Shown: positions 55,524 through 64,000 of the stretch, one piece after another | Layout: each line of letters begins with the position of its first letter | How positions within the stretch are numbered: position 1 is the first letter of the stretch | Source: Desmodesmus armatus | Taxonomy: Eukaryota > Chlorophyta > Chlorophyceae > Sphaeropleales > Scenedesmaceae | Direction of reading: 5' to 3' | Assembly (NCBI GenBank): GCA_007449985.2 | Contig: VIIQ02000046.1 | Coordinates: 124,001 to 188,000, forward strand | Length of the DNA: 64,000 nt | Notes under the pieces: generated by a model | Seen by the model: the letters and a program-made list of their open reading frames with translations, nothing else | Databases searched by the model: none | Told to the model about the DNA's origin: nothing | Program-made: the position numbers and the translations under genes

Positions 55524-57175
55524 CTCACAGCCAGGCTAGTGGCCCCGCTGGTACCAGCATCCTGAAGCAGCGGCAGGCGGCTCGAGGCTGAGCACTCTTT
55601 GCAGGGCTGACAGACGGCAGCACTCACAGCCAGACGGGTGGTACCAGCGTTGTGAGGCTGCTGCTGCTTCAGAATCTGAGGCTGCGCTGAGCACTCATTG
55701 CAGGGCTGGCAGACCTGCTTGCACCGGAGCCTGATTGTGTACAGAATGAATTACAGCAGCAGAAATACAGAATGCAATGCGCAGCAGAAAGGGGACGAAA
55801 AGCAAATGCAGGCTGCACTGTGAGCAGGGTGCCCTTGTGAGTTTGGTGAAGGCTGATGCAGAGGGACCTGTGGCCTGCTGGCGCACCTGAGGGAGAGGTC
55901 AGCCCCACAAGCTGGCAGCACGGCTGAGCCGAAGTGTCACAGCAGCAGCATGAGTTGGAGCAGATGTAGTGCTGTGACATAGCTGCTATGTGCAGGCAGC
56001 GGTGAGGGTGTGCAGGCTGGACGGGGTGGTTGGCGTCTTGTCTTTCAGGGTTGCTGCTGCATGCAAGTTTGGCAGCTCGCCTCCCGCGGAGCCGGTTGTT
56101 GGCTAGTTGGGTGTGTCCTTCCATGCACTGACACCAGCAGTATGCATGGTGGTTGGGTGGCTTGGCAGCAGGGGCAGGGTGACGAGTGTGCGCGGTTTGC
56201 AGCTGTCCCTTCATTGACCTGAAAGGGCATGGATAATTTGAAACTGCCACAGGTGCATATTGTCAGCTCAGGGAAGTCCCAGTTGTCTGAGTTTTTGGAT
56301 TTGGGTGGTTGTTGGATTCCTGAGTAACCTCATGTATGTTGTGCGCAGCTTGAGCAAGCTCAGCTGATTGCTGGCGTGTGTGGCATCCCTGGTCAGGGGT
56401 GGTGGATGCGCCAACTGAACTGCAACCTGCACGACTATGTAGTAACTTGGAAGTCGTCAGGCAGTCAAAGTCTTCAAGCACGGGCTTTAAGCACGCCCTA
56501 CCACAAGCTTATGTAGACATCTGCAGCTTGTACCGGCTTGTACACCAGCGGCAAGCACCTCTGAAGCTGCTGCTTGAGCACATGCTGCTGGTGCTGGCAT
56601 GGTGCAGCCACCAGGCATGGAAAATGAGACGCTGCAACACCGCCTTGCACGCCAGCAGAAACCCCTACGATGCGTTTGCTTGAGCACATGCTGCTGGTAC
56701 CAGCAACACCGGTGTTGCTGGCATGTCACAGTCAGCAGGCATGGAGCAAGGAGATGCTGAGACACCTGTGCCAGGCTGGCCGTCAAGGAGCTGGCCAGGA
56801 GGTCATTCAAGTTAGCCAGGCTGGCTAGGACATACCTACCCTGTTGCATGCACCACACGTTGCGGGGGTGAGGCTGTTGTATGGAAACACCCCAATTCCT
56901 GTGTAAAGATCGCAGTATAGCAGGCCTGCTACCCTAGAGTTATCTCTGCGAACATCACTGGTCAAGCCAACAGCCCCAGGGGGGTTGACCCACCGGGCTG
57001 TTGTCGGGGTGAACCTCAAGCCACTGTGACATGCAGGGATAATTCTTTCCATTGCACTGCATAGTGTGCAAAGCCATCGACACTGCATCTGTCTTCAAGT
57101 TGATCCAGATCGCCTGGCAACAATTTCGCAGCACTGATACGCAGCGCCAGACATTGTTTATTGGAGTACTACAAG
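55524..57175 (+). repeat. Repeated block, copy 3, with a possible small gene
   Basis: Paralogous to 3,303-4,440 and 11,331-11,871. After an acceptor near 56,349 a frame reads LEQAQLIAGVCGIPGQGWWM and VVTWKSSGSQSLQ. A shifted frame then gives YVDICSLYRLVHQRQAPLK and LLEHMLLVLAWCSHQAWK, ending at TGA at 56683. The second segment is the best preserved among the three blocks. The part near 57,006-57,035 (GGGGTGAACCTCAAGCCACT) is the conserved 5' flank of the following unit gene. Confidence 0.45.
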
Positions 57176-59535
57176 ATGCTGTTGGCAGCCTGTGCGAGCC
57201 TGCGGACCGCGGGCCAGGCGTCTGGAGCCTGGGGTGCAGGTGGAATGCAGACGTGGAGATGGGTCCAGCAGGTGACACCCTATAGACACAGCAGTGCAGC
57301 CGATTCGAGAACCTGCCTCACCCACTCCTTCTCCGCACACCCTATAGTAACCTTCTCCATGCTCCTTGGTTAGCCCTTGCACACCCTAGAATGGACCGTG
57401 GCATAACCAGCTCTCTGTGTGCAAGCGAAGATGCATGACTTCCGTTTGACTAGGCGGTCCACATGGTTCGTTTCGTGCGCTGCTGTCGTTCGCCTGCAGG
57501 CGTGTGTGCTGAGGCAAGTCCACACCAGGAAGGATGCTGCTTGTTCAAGGGACAGCCAGGCAGCCACCACAGGCTCAGACACAGCCAGTGGCCGCCAGGA
57601 GGGATCAGAGACAGCCAGCAGAGCCACGATTGGCTCAGAGGCTAGCAGTGGCAGCAGGCTGGTGCACAGGCAGCAACAGCGCACACGTAGGGGGCTGCAG
57701 AAACTGCCGCAAGCAAGTGATTGGGTGTCAGATGTAGCAGCAGCAGCTGCAGGGCCTGAAGGAGCTGCCACATCAGCAGGACTGCACCCATCAACCTTGG
57801 CAGACCAGGGGCCCACCTTGCACAAACCCTACTCCCATCTTTTGAAGAGCTACTGTGACTTAAAAAAGGCTCCTCGCAGCATTTTCATAGCCAGCGCACT
57901 GTGCACAGACATTGAGGCCCTCCAGTTTGTACATGGCAGCTGCCCAGTTCAGGTGTCCTTTGTGAGCCACCCAGTTGACTGGGACATTGAGGGGTATGTG
58001 CTGCAGCATCCTGTCATGCAGCAGCAGCAGCAGGTGCAGCAATGGGCAGCAGCACAGTCCTCAGACTTCGCAGTAGGCAACGCCACTCAGTTCCTGGGGC
58101 CTTTTGAGGCTGTTCTCAACCACAGAAAAGGAGGACAGCTGCAACTGACTGAGCTCCCTTACCAAAGCATCCGGCGGTCGCTAGAGTGTGGTGGTGCCCC
58201 CCACGCGGTGGCCCTGCAACAACGGGTGCGCTGCTGCAGAAACACAAAGTGACTGCATGACAGGTTTCCATGCTTGCACGGCAGGCATTGCACACACACA
58301 ATACTCAGCCATAGAATGTTATTGAGCCATTTGCTGTGTGTTGGTTAACATTGCACCACCACGCACCATGCGGAAACTGCACTCAATCAGCCGCACAACT
58401 AGGTGTTTGTACCAAGGCAAGCTGTGCCACGTTGTGCTGTGTGCAGCTCATAAGCAGTGAAGAGCCCCACTTTTTGCTGCACACTATGCCAGTCTCGCAT
58501 GAGGCAGGCAAGCAACATGGAAACAAGCTTGCCAACACGATCAGCCGTGCTGGTGAGGGCCCAGGCCTGCAGGTGTTCCCTGGCAGTGTGCCAGAGGTGA
58601 CTCAGGTGAGTGTGGCAAGGTGTGGGCTTGTGTTGTGTTGTGTTGCACTGTAGCTGAATCCAGAATTTGGTACCTAACCAAAGCGAGTGGTGTCAGGCTG
58701 TCTTGGATAGCTGCTAAATGCCTCACTGAGCATACTCCGTTCTAGGACATGTGACCCACTGCACTCAGGCCCTGATGCCTGGCAGCCAACACAGGCCGCA
58801 ACTGCCATCTGGTAGCTCACTCAGCGACCACTGAACGAATAAAATGCTTGGAAATCGCCCTGCAGCACATTTTCAACAACTTATGTATCAATGTTTATTG
58901 CCGTCAGATGCAACATCCTGATGTCATATGCGCCTTGCAGGCTGGCAACATATGCTCGCACGGGAGCGGGAGGGGTGCATTTGTCATACCCAGGGTGCTC
59001 ATCTGCTCCCAGCTGCCAGCTGACACCACCTACCCCCTGAAGGTGACACTCACCTTGATGGACAGCCCAGGTGAGCCGCTCACAGAAAGCTTGTGTGTGA
59101 CAGGCAGTGCAGACTAGCTTTTTGCCACACCCAGACTGCAGCATGTATATGTCCTGTGTGGTAAGCTGTTGCCTCACAATGATGCCATGCCACCATGACA
59201 TGACATGTCATGTGGTGACTCACGTGAAATAGATACTATCTTCAAAAGCGCACACTGCCCGCAACATGCTGGCGGGGAAGGATCACTGATGTCAGCCTGG
59301 TCACAACCACATGCATGTCATTGTATTGTGTGCAGGGCAGCAGGGCCAAAGCAGCCGGCAGATGGGGCAGTGGTAGGTTAAAGCTTGCAAACACGGCTAC
59401 AGTATTGTGGTGGGCAGCTCCCGCATCTTGGCAAAGTATGTGGGCTACAGTGTCGCCAAAGCATCCCTTCTTCATGACTCAACCCATGGTGCCAGGCTGA
59501 CAGTCACATTGGCAGACACAGCTGGACAGCCCTGA
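57176..59535 (+). pseudogene. Unit-family gene copy E, premature stop in the last exon
   Basis: Exons 57176-57271 (ATG, MLLAACASLRTAG), 57500-58225, 58447-58605, 58866-59070 (or from 58941) and 59336-59535 have the family phases. Exons 1-4 are open and very similar to copy B (LHKPYSHLLKSY, ALCTDIEALQF, SHPVDWDIEGYV, ISRAGEGPGLQVFPGS, CSQLPADTTYPLKVTL). In the last exon the conserved W-Q of GQWQVKAY reads TGG TAG (stop at 59374-59376), a single C-to-T change. The protein would lose the final 50 or so residues. The family stop codon is still present at 59533-59535. It may be a recent null or a truncated functional form. Confidence 0.68.
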
Positions 59536-60628
59536 CCGAGCAAATCTTGATCCCCACTCAGCGCCGTCAGCAGCAGTGCCCACAGCCCACCCCGCTGGCA
59601 TTGCAGTTGCTTCTCTTTCAGGTAGGTTTTGGGCCTTACTACCCTCACCTGTTCCTGCCGTACGGGTCACACAGAGGCAGCAGCCAATGTCCGTGCAGCC
59701 CCTACCGGTATGTCTGTACAAACATGTACATGATTGTACAACAACTAGCTGTCAGCACCTGTGCTGCTGCATCATCACCAGCAGCATTCCCCCTAGTCCG
59801 GAATGGGGACAGTCACACACCACCTGCTCATCATGAGATGGTGCCGTCAAGTCACCCCAGCACCTCCCCCACAGCACCAGCCCACCCTGACAGCAAACAG
59901 GGCTGCAGCACAGAGGGAAAGGAACAACAGAAGGGTGGGCGGATGACAGCAGCACATTAGCCAGCTACTTCATGCAGCAGCAACAAGCCGACGCTGCAAA
60001 GCAGGCCCCTTGATGCTCCCCCAAGTAGGGGCCTTCACTACTTGAGCTCTGTCATACTGTGTACTGTGTTGCTGTGCAGGGTGCTGGTGGCGCCTGCAGC
60101 CTACAGGACGCACCAGCAACAACACCAGACGTGCCAGCAGCAACTGGAGGGTGCTGGCCGACCTCTGCTGCTGCTGCAGCCTTGCACTCACCAACCGCAG
60201 CCCTAGCGGCAGGAATGCTGCAACCTGCAGAGCCAGACCAGCAGCAGCTGGAGCAGCTTTGTGGCTACACGCAGGCAGTGGTGGGGGTAGGGAGGCTGGG
60301 CATGGTGGTGGCTCCAGTCTCTAGTTGCTGTTTTGATGCATGTCTGGCAAGGAAATGCCAGGGCAATATTGGTCCTTGGTTAGCTGGGTGTCAGGCGCTG
60401 AAGGTGTGTGCTTACGAAATGAACTGGCATCATTGCAATGCATATGTGTTTTGCAGCATTAGGGTGTCACAACGTGTTACACTGTGTGGATTATTGTGGT
60501 TGCTGGCTGCTTGAGTAGCGTGCACCAGATGGTTGCGGTTCTGACCTGCATCCGGTCAAATCGGCACGGGCGAAGCAAGCAATGGCGTGGGCTTGACACA
60601 AGAAGTAATGGGAATGGTGCAGACTTAG
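59536..60628 (+). repeat. Conserved 3' flank of unit copy E
   Basis: Homologous to 7,301-8,523 behind copy B. It includes a long open stretch from an acceptor at about 60,079 (GGACSLQDAPATTPDVPAA, later EPDQQQLEQLCGYTQAVVG) that could be an extra exon. In copy B the corresponding frame is interrupted by small indels. I leave it as duplicated 3' sequence. Confidence 0.42.
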
Positions 60629-60728
60629 GGAGCAAGTTGATCTCATGAGGTTGGTTACATTGAGCACTGTGACTGTGGCGGCTGACTCTGTGTCCGTTGC
60701 TGTGTCCTTGGTGGTGGTGCTGCTGCGG

Positions 60729-60842
60729 GTAGCTCAGCGCAGTGAGCAGTGTGATGTGGAGGCTGTGCTGATGCAGGCTGGTGCTGCAGACAAGCAGAGA
60801 GATGCGTGGGGCACACTGGACATGCCTGGGGGCTTTTTATGA
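60729..60842 (+). pseudogene. Duplicated last exon of the ankyrin gene
   Basis: 114 nt identical in length and translation (VAQRSEQCDVEAVLMQAG, then DMPGGFL and stop) to the last exon of the ankyrin gene at 16,139-16,252. Only silent differences are seen. The preceding acceptor is changed from CTGCAG to CTGCGG, so the exon cannot be spliced in the original way. Upstream homology to the ankyrin intron starts at about 60,640. No other ankyrin exon is present on this side. Confidence 0.8.
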
Positions 60843-61330
60843 AGACGCGGAGCAGCGCATCAGCAGTGTGGTGGCAGTGTTTGAGTCAGCTGCACTGTGG
60901 GGTGTCGTGTTTTTCAGCCTGTACTGAATCCAGGCGTCCAGGCAATATGATCTTTGCTGCCAGCAGTGACGCTGAGTCGTGCACAGTCACAGTGCCGTGA
61001 CAGCTGAGCTGTGGTACATGCAGCAGTTGACACCACTGTCGTATGCAGTGACCGTCATGGCATCAGACTCCCACACCACCTCGTCATGTTGCACGGTGCA
61101 ACTGCAGCAATAGTGATATTCTCCTGCCTGCATGCAGCTGTCACTTGGTTGAATGCAGTGTGGACTAAGCTGGGTATGCACTGTGTGACGCTGTTCAAGG
61201 TTTGGGTTGCAGGATGCAATATCAAGTAGGCTCGCCGTGTTCGCTTGGATAGAAACTGAGTTCGAGATCGTGTTCAAGATCGTATCTGGACATTGCGCCC
61301 CTGGTACTGATCAAATTTCTGGATTATACA

Positions 61331-63768
61331 ATGATGCTCAAGACCTGCGCCAGCTTGAGGAGTGTGCGTCCGTGTGGAGTTCGGAGTGGAGTGCACACGT
61401 GGAGTTGGGTCCAGCAGGTGACTGTTGTCCTGTTGTGACTGCAGTGGAGTCAGGCTGGCACAAGCCCCTGCGCCTCTCCGTCATGGCATAAATGCTCATG
61501 GCTCGCTTGGTATCCACGTTGAGTTCTAGAATCAAACCTGCTCCACGGCCCTGAATTTCTGCAAGGGGGGTTCCACACAGCGGGCGGATGCTGTGCTGTC
61601 CCGCCCGTGCAGGCATGTATGCTAAGGCTGGACCATACCAGGCAGGCTACATCTAAGTCGGGGGCCCGCCAGGCAGCCACCACAGGCTCAAACTCACACA
61701 GCAGCAGCCACGGCGGGTGTGGCAGTGACGCACATGCCAGCAGTAGGGGCAGGCAATTGCTGAGGCAACAGCACACAAGCAGGGGGCTGCAGCGAGTAGC
61801 GGGAGCAAGTGGGTTTGTGTCCGTGGTGGCAGCAGCAGCTGCAAGGCCTGAAGGAGCTGCCGCACCAGCAGCACTGCACCCAACAACTTCGGCAGACCTG
61901 GGGCCCACCTTGCACAAGCCCTACTCCCATTTTTTCCAGGGGCATCTCCATTGGAAAGCGCGTACCCATTTGAGCATCAGCGGGTCACTGTGCACAGATA
62001 TTGAGGCCCTGCAATTTTCAAATGGCAGCTGCCCAGTGCAGGTCTCCGTTCTGAACCACCCAGCTGACTGGGACTTTGAAGGTTATGTGCTGCAGCATCC
62101 CATCATGCAGCACCAGCAGGCGCTGCAGCAACGGTCAGCAGCACAGGCCTCAAAGTCTGCAGCAGGCAGCACTCAAGCCGTTGGCCCCTTTGAGGCTGTC
62201 CTCAACTATAGGGAAGGAGGACAGCTGGTATTGACTGGGCTCCCTTTCCAAATGATCCGACAAGTGCTGGCAGTTGATGCTGCCCCTCATGCAGTGGTTC
62301 TGCAGGAACGGGTGCGCTGCTGCCTCGCATCAAACGCCGGGTGATAGGGTTGTGGCAGGCATCGTCATGATTTGCACCCACAGAGTGCCATTGCTATGTG
62401 TTAACATTGCACTGCGCACACACCAGCGAACAACCGCATTCATTCAGCCCTGAATCAGTTAATTCGTACCAATGCAAGCTGTGTCATGTTGTGCTGTGTG
62501 CAGCTCATCAGCAGTGAACGGCCCCAATTCCTGCTGCACACCATGCCGACCTCCCTTGGGTCCAACCAGCCATACAGAAACGGTCTTGGCAAAATGATCA
62601 ACCGTGCTGGTGAGGGTCCTGGCCTGCAGATATTCCCCGGCAGCGTGCCAGTGGTGGCTCCGGTGAGTGAGGCAGGGGGTGGCCTTGTGTTGTGCTAACT
62701 TGTCGTTGGACCTCAAACATCCTTGCTTCAGCTGCAGCAGGAGGGCCCACTGAATACAACACTGTGTACATACTGCATTTGAGCGGTGTGAGGCTGTCTT
62801 GACAGGTGCATATGGTTTCACATTACACTCCACTCAGGACAGGTGACCCGCCTTGATGCCTGGCAGCAAGCACAGGCTGCAACTGCCATTGGCTGGCTTG
62901 ACTCAACGATTGCAGTGGTATGGTAGTTGCATTGCAGTACATACGCACAAACTCCTCAGTCCAAGTTTATGGCCATCAGCTGCAACCTCATGATGCTGTA
63001 TGCGCCTTGCAGGCTGGCCGCATACACTCAAAAGGGAGTCAACGGGGTGGCTATACCATCCCCAGGGTGCTCATCTGCTCCCAGCTGCCAGCTAACATCA
63101 CCTACCCCCTGGCGCTGACACTCACCCTGATGGACAGCCCAGGTGAGCCGCACATGCTACCAGCTGTGTGTCAGGCGCTGCAGACAGAGCTTTTTGTAAC
63201 CCTACTGGCAGCATTCTGTATGTCATTTGTCGCGAACTGTTGCCGCGCTATGATGTATGGCACCAAAACATGTCATGTCATGTCATGTCATGTCGTGTCG
63301 TGTCGTGTCGTGTCGTGTCGTGTCGTGTCGTGTCGTGTCGTGTCGTGTCGTGTCGTGTCGTGTCGTGTCGTGTCGTGTCGTGTCGTGTCGTGTCGTGTCA
63401 TGTCATGTCATGTCATGTCATGTCATGTCATGTCATGTCATGTCATGTGGTGACGCGTTGAGATGGAATGGATTTCAGATCTTGCACAGTGCCCGCGACC
63501 CGCTGGGGGGAAAGATCAATGTACCAGCCTTGTTACACAACACATGCATGTCCCGGCTGTGTGTTCAGGGCAACAAGGCCAAAGCAGCCGACAGCTGGGT
63601 CAGTGGCAGGTCAACGCGTACAAAGACGACAGCAGTATCACGCTTGGCATGTCCCAAATCTTGGCAAAGTATGTGGGCTACAGTATTGCCAAAGCGTCCC
63701 TTCTTCAAGACCCAACCCAGGGTGCCAGGCTGACACTGACACTGGCAGACACAGTTGATCAGCCCTGA
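61331..63768 (+). CDS. Unit-family protein copy F, intact, unknown function
   Basis: Exons 61331-61417 (ATG, MMLKTCASLRSVRPCG), 61613-62311, 62504-62662, 62938-63142 (or from 63013) and 63569-63768 join in frame to about 449 residues. Landmarks: LHKPYSHFFQGHLHW, LCTDIEALQFSNGSC, LNHPADWDFEGYV, VGPFEAVLNY, APHAVVLQER, NRAGEGPGLQIFPGSVP, IPRVLICSQLPANITYPL, LMDSPG, LGQWQVNAYKDD, KYVGYSIAKASLLQDP and GARLTLTLADTVDQP. It is preceded by the ankyrin exon duplicate, mirroring the ankyrin-copy C pair on the left, and is closest to copy C in exon 1. Its third family intron contains a 175-bp pentanucleotide array. Confidence 0.72.
63271..63445 (+). repeat. Pentanucleotide array TGTCA/TGTCG
   Basis: 35 uninterrupted units: four TGTCA, then 21 TGTCG (63291-63395), then ten TGTCA, followed by TGTGG. 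It lies in the intron between the fourth and fifth exons of copy F. The same place in copies B (about 8,860-8,880) and E (about 59,195-59,215) has only about three TGTCA-type units before the same TGTGG. Confidence 0.95.
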
Positions 63769-64000
63769 CCCAGCAGATGATTTCCATTCAGCACCATCAG
63801 CGCCATCAGCAGCAGCGGCCACAGCCCACCCCACTGGCATTGCTGTTGTTTTCCACAGGTATGCCCTACCGTAGGTAAGGCTTACCTACTGTGTGATGCC
63901 TTTTGAGGCGTCAGGCACATCTGCTGGATTGATTCTGAGTAGTTTCCACCCCAACCAGGTGCTCACGCCATCAACTGCCTGCAGCAACTATTACTCGCCT
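63769..64000 (+). repeat. Start of the 3' flank of unit copy F
   Basis: No gene. The first 90 nt after the stop resemble the flank of copy E (a 'cacagcccaccccgctggcat'-type segment and a GT donor-like end), then similarity fades. The array may continue beyond the window. Confidence 0.4.

Noticed and set aside
57052..57285. Alternative frame through the first unit exon (CEPADRGPGVWSL type)
   Set aside because: Protein-like in A, B, E and F, but it ends in phase 1 while the next exon must start in phase 0, and only the other frame has a conserved ATG in all six copies.
60729..60842. Second functional ankyrin gene on the right
   Set aside because: Only the last exon is present and its acceptor is mutated; no other ankyrin exon lies upstream.
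63271..63445. Possible CRISPR array
   Set aside because: Five-base units without spacers; eukaryotic microsatellite.
63257..63733. Open frames of repeated Cys/Val/Ser/His over the pentanucleotide array
   Set aside because: All frames of a TGTCA/TGTCG array are open by chance; the array lies in an intron of copy F.
1..64000. tRNA, rRNA, riboswitch or prokaryotic operon signals
   Set aside because: None recognised; gene structure is clearly eukaryotic with spliced exons.

Overview
The window looks like nuclear DNA of a green alga, probably a chlorophycean. Genes are split into many short exons with GT-AG introns. CTG/CAG repeats produce Gln-, Ala- and Ser-rich stretches. One gene end carries the algal TGTAA poly(A) signal. 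The families present (plant-type GH10 xylanase, Cys-type GST, pKIWI502-like flavoprotein, BRCC45/BRE, FBX-LRR) fit a member of the green lineage. I saw no rRNA, tRNA or CRISPR array. Gene models were built by hand by matching intron phases and homologous copies; no transcript evidence was available.

Layout. A mostly single-copy core (about 16-41 kb) holds, in order: a small ankyrin protein (-), an R3H protein (-), a GST (+), a GH10 xylanase (-), an SRPBCC/START-like plastid protein (-), an 882-residue coiled-coil protein (-), a pKIWI502-like FAD/NAD(P) reductase (+) and BRE (+). Next comes a near-complete non-LTR retrotransposon on the minus strand (41.4-47.2 kb) and a 68-residue small protein gene (48 kb).

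This core is flanked by two arrays of one paralogous gene family that I could not identify, called here the unit family. It has six copies: A (0.7-3.0 kb), B (8.5-10.8 kb) and C (13.4-15.7 kb) on the minus strand, and D (49.1-51.1 kb), E (57.2-59.5 kb) and F (61.3-63.8 kb) on the plus strand. All share a five-exon structure with conserved junction phases and a conserved start codon. B, C and F read through intact. A, D and E are broken, each in a different way. Copies of an F-box/LRR gene (intact at 4.4-6.7 kb, broken at 53.2-55.5 kb, last exon only at 11.9 kb) and a further repeated block (3.3-4.4, 11.3-11.9 and 55.5-57 kb) travel with the unit genes. A duplicate of the ankyrin gene's last exon sits in front of copy F, as the real gene sits in front of copy C.

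The window is therefore a birth-and-death gene cluster in inverted arrangement around a stable core, with copies transcribed outwards on both sides. The core genes share no obvious pathway. The unit family is the best candidate for something undescribed. Its C-terminal exons have a weak resemblance to a plant B3-type DNA-binding fold, offered only as a hypothesis.
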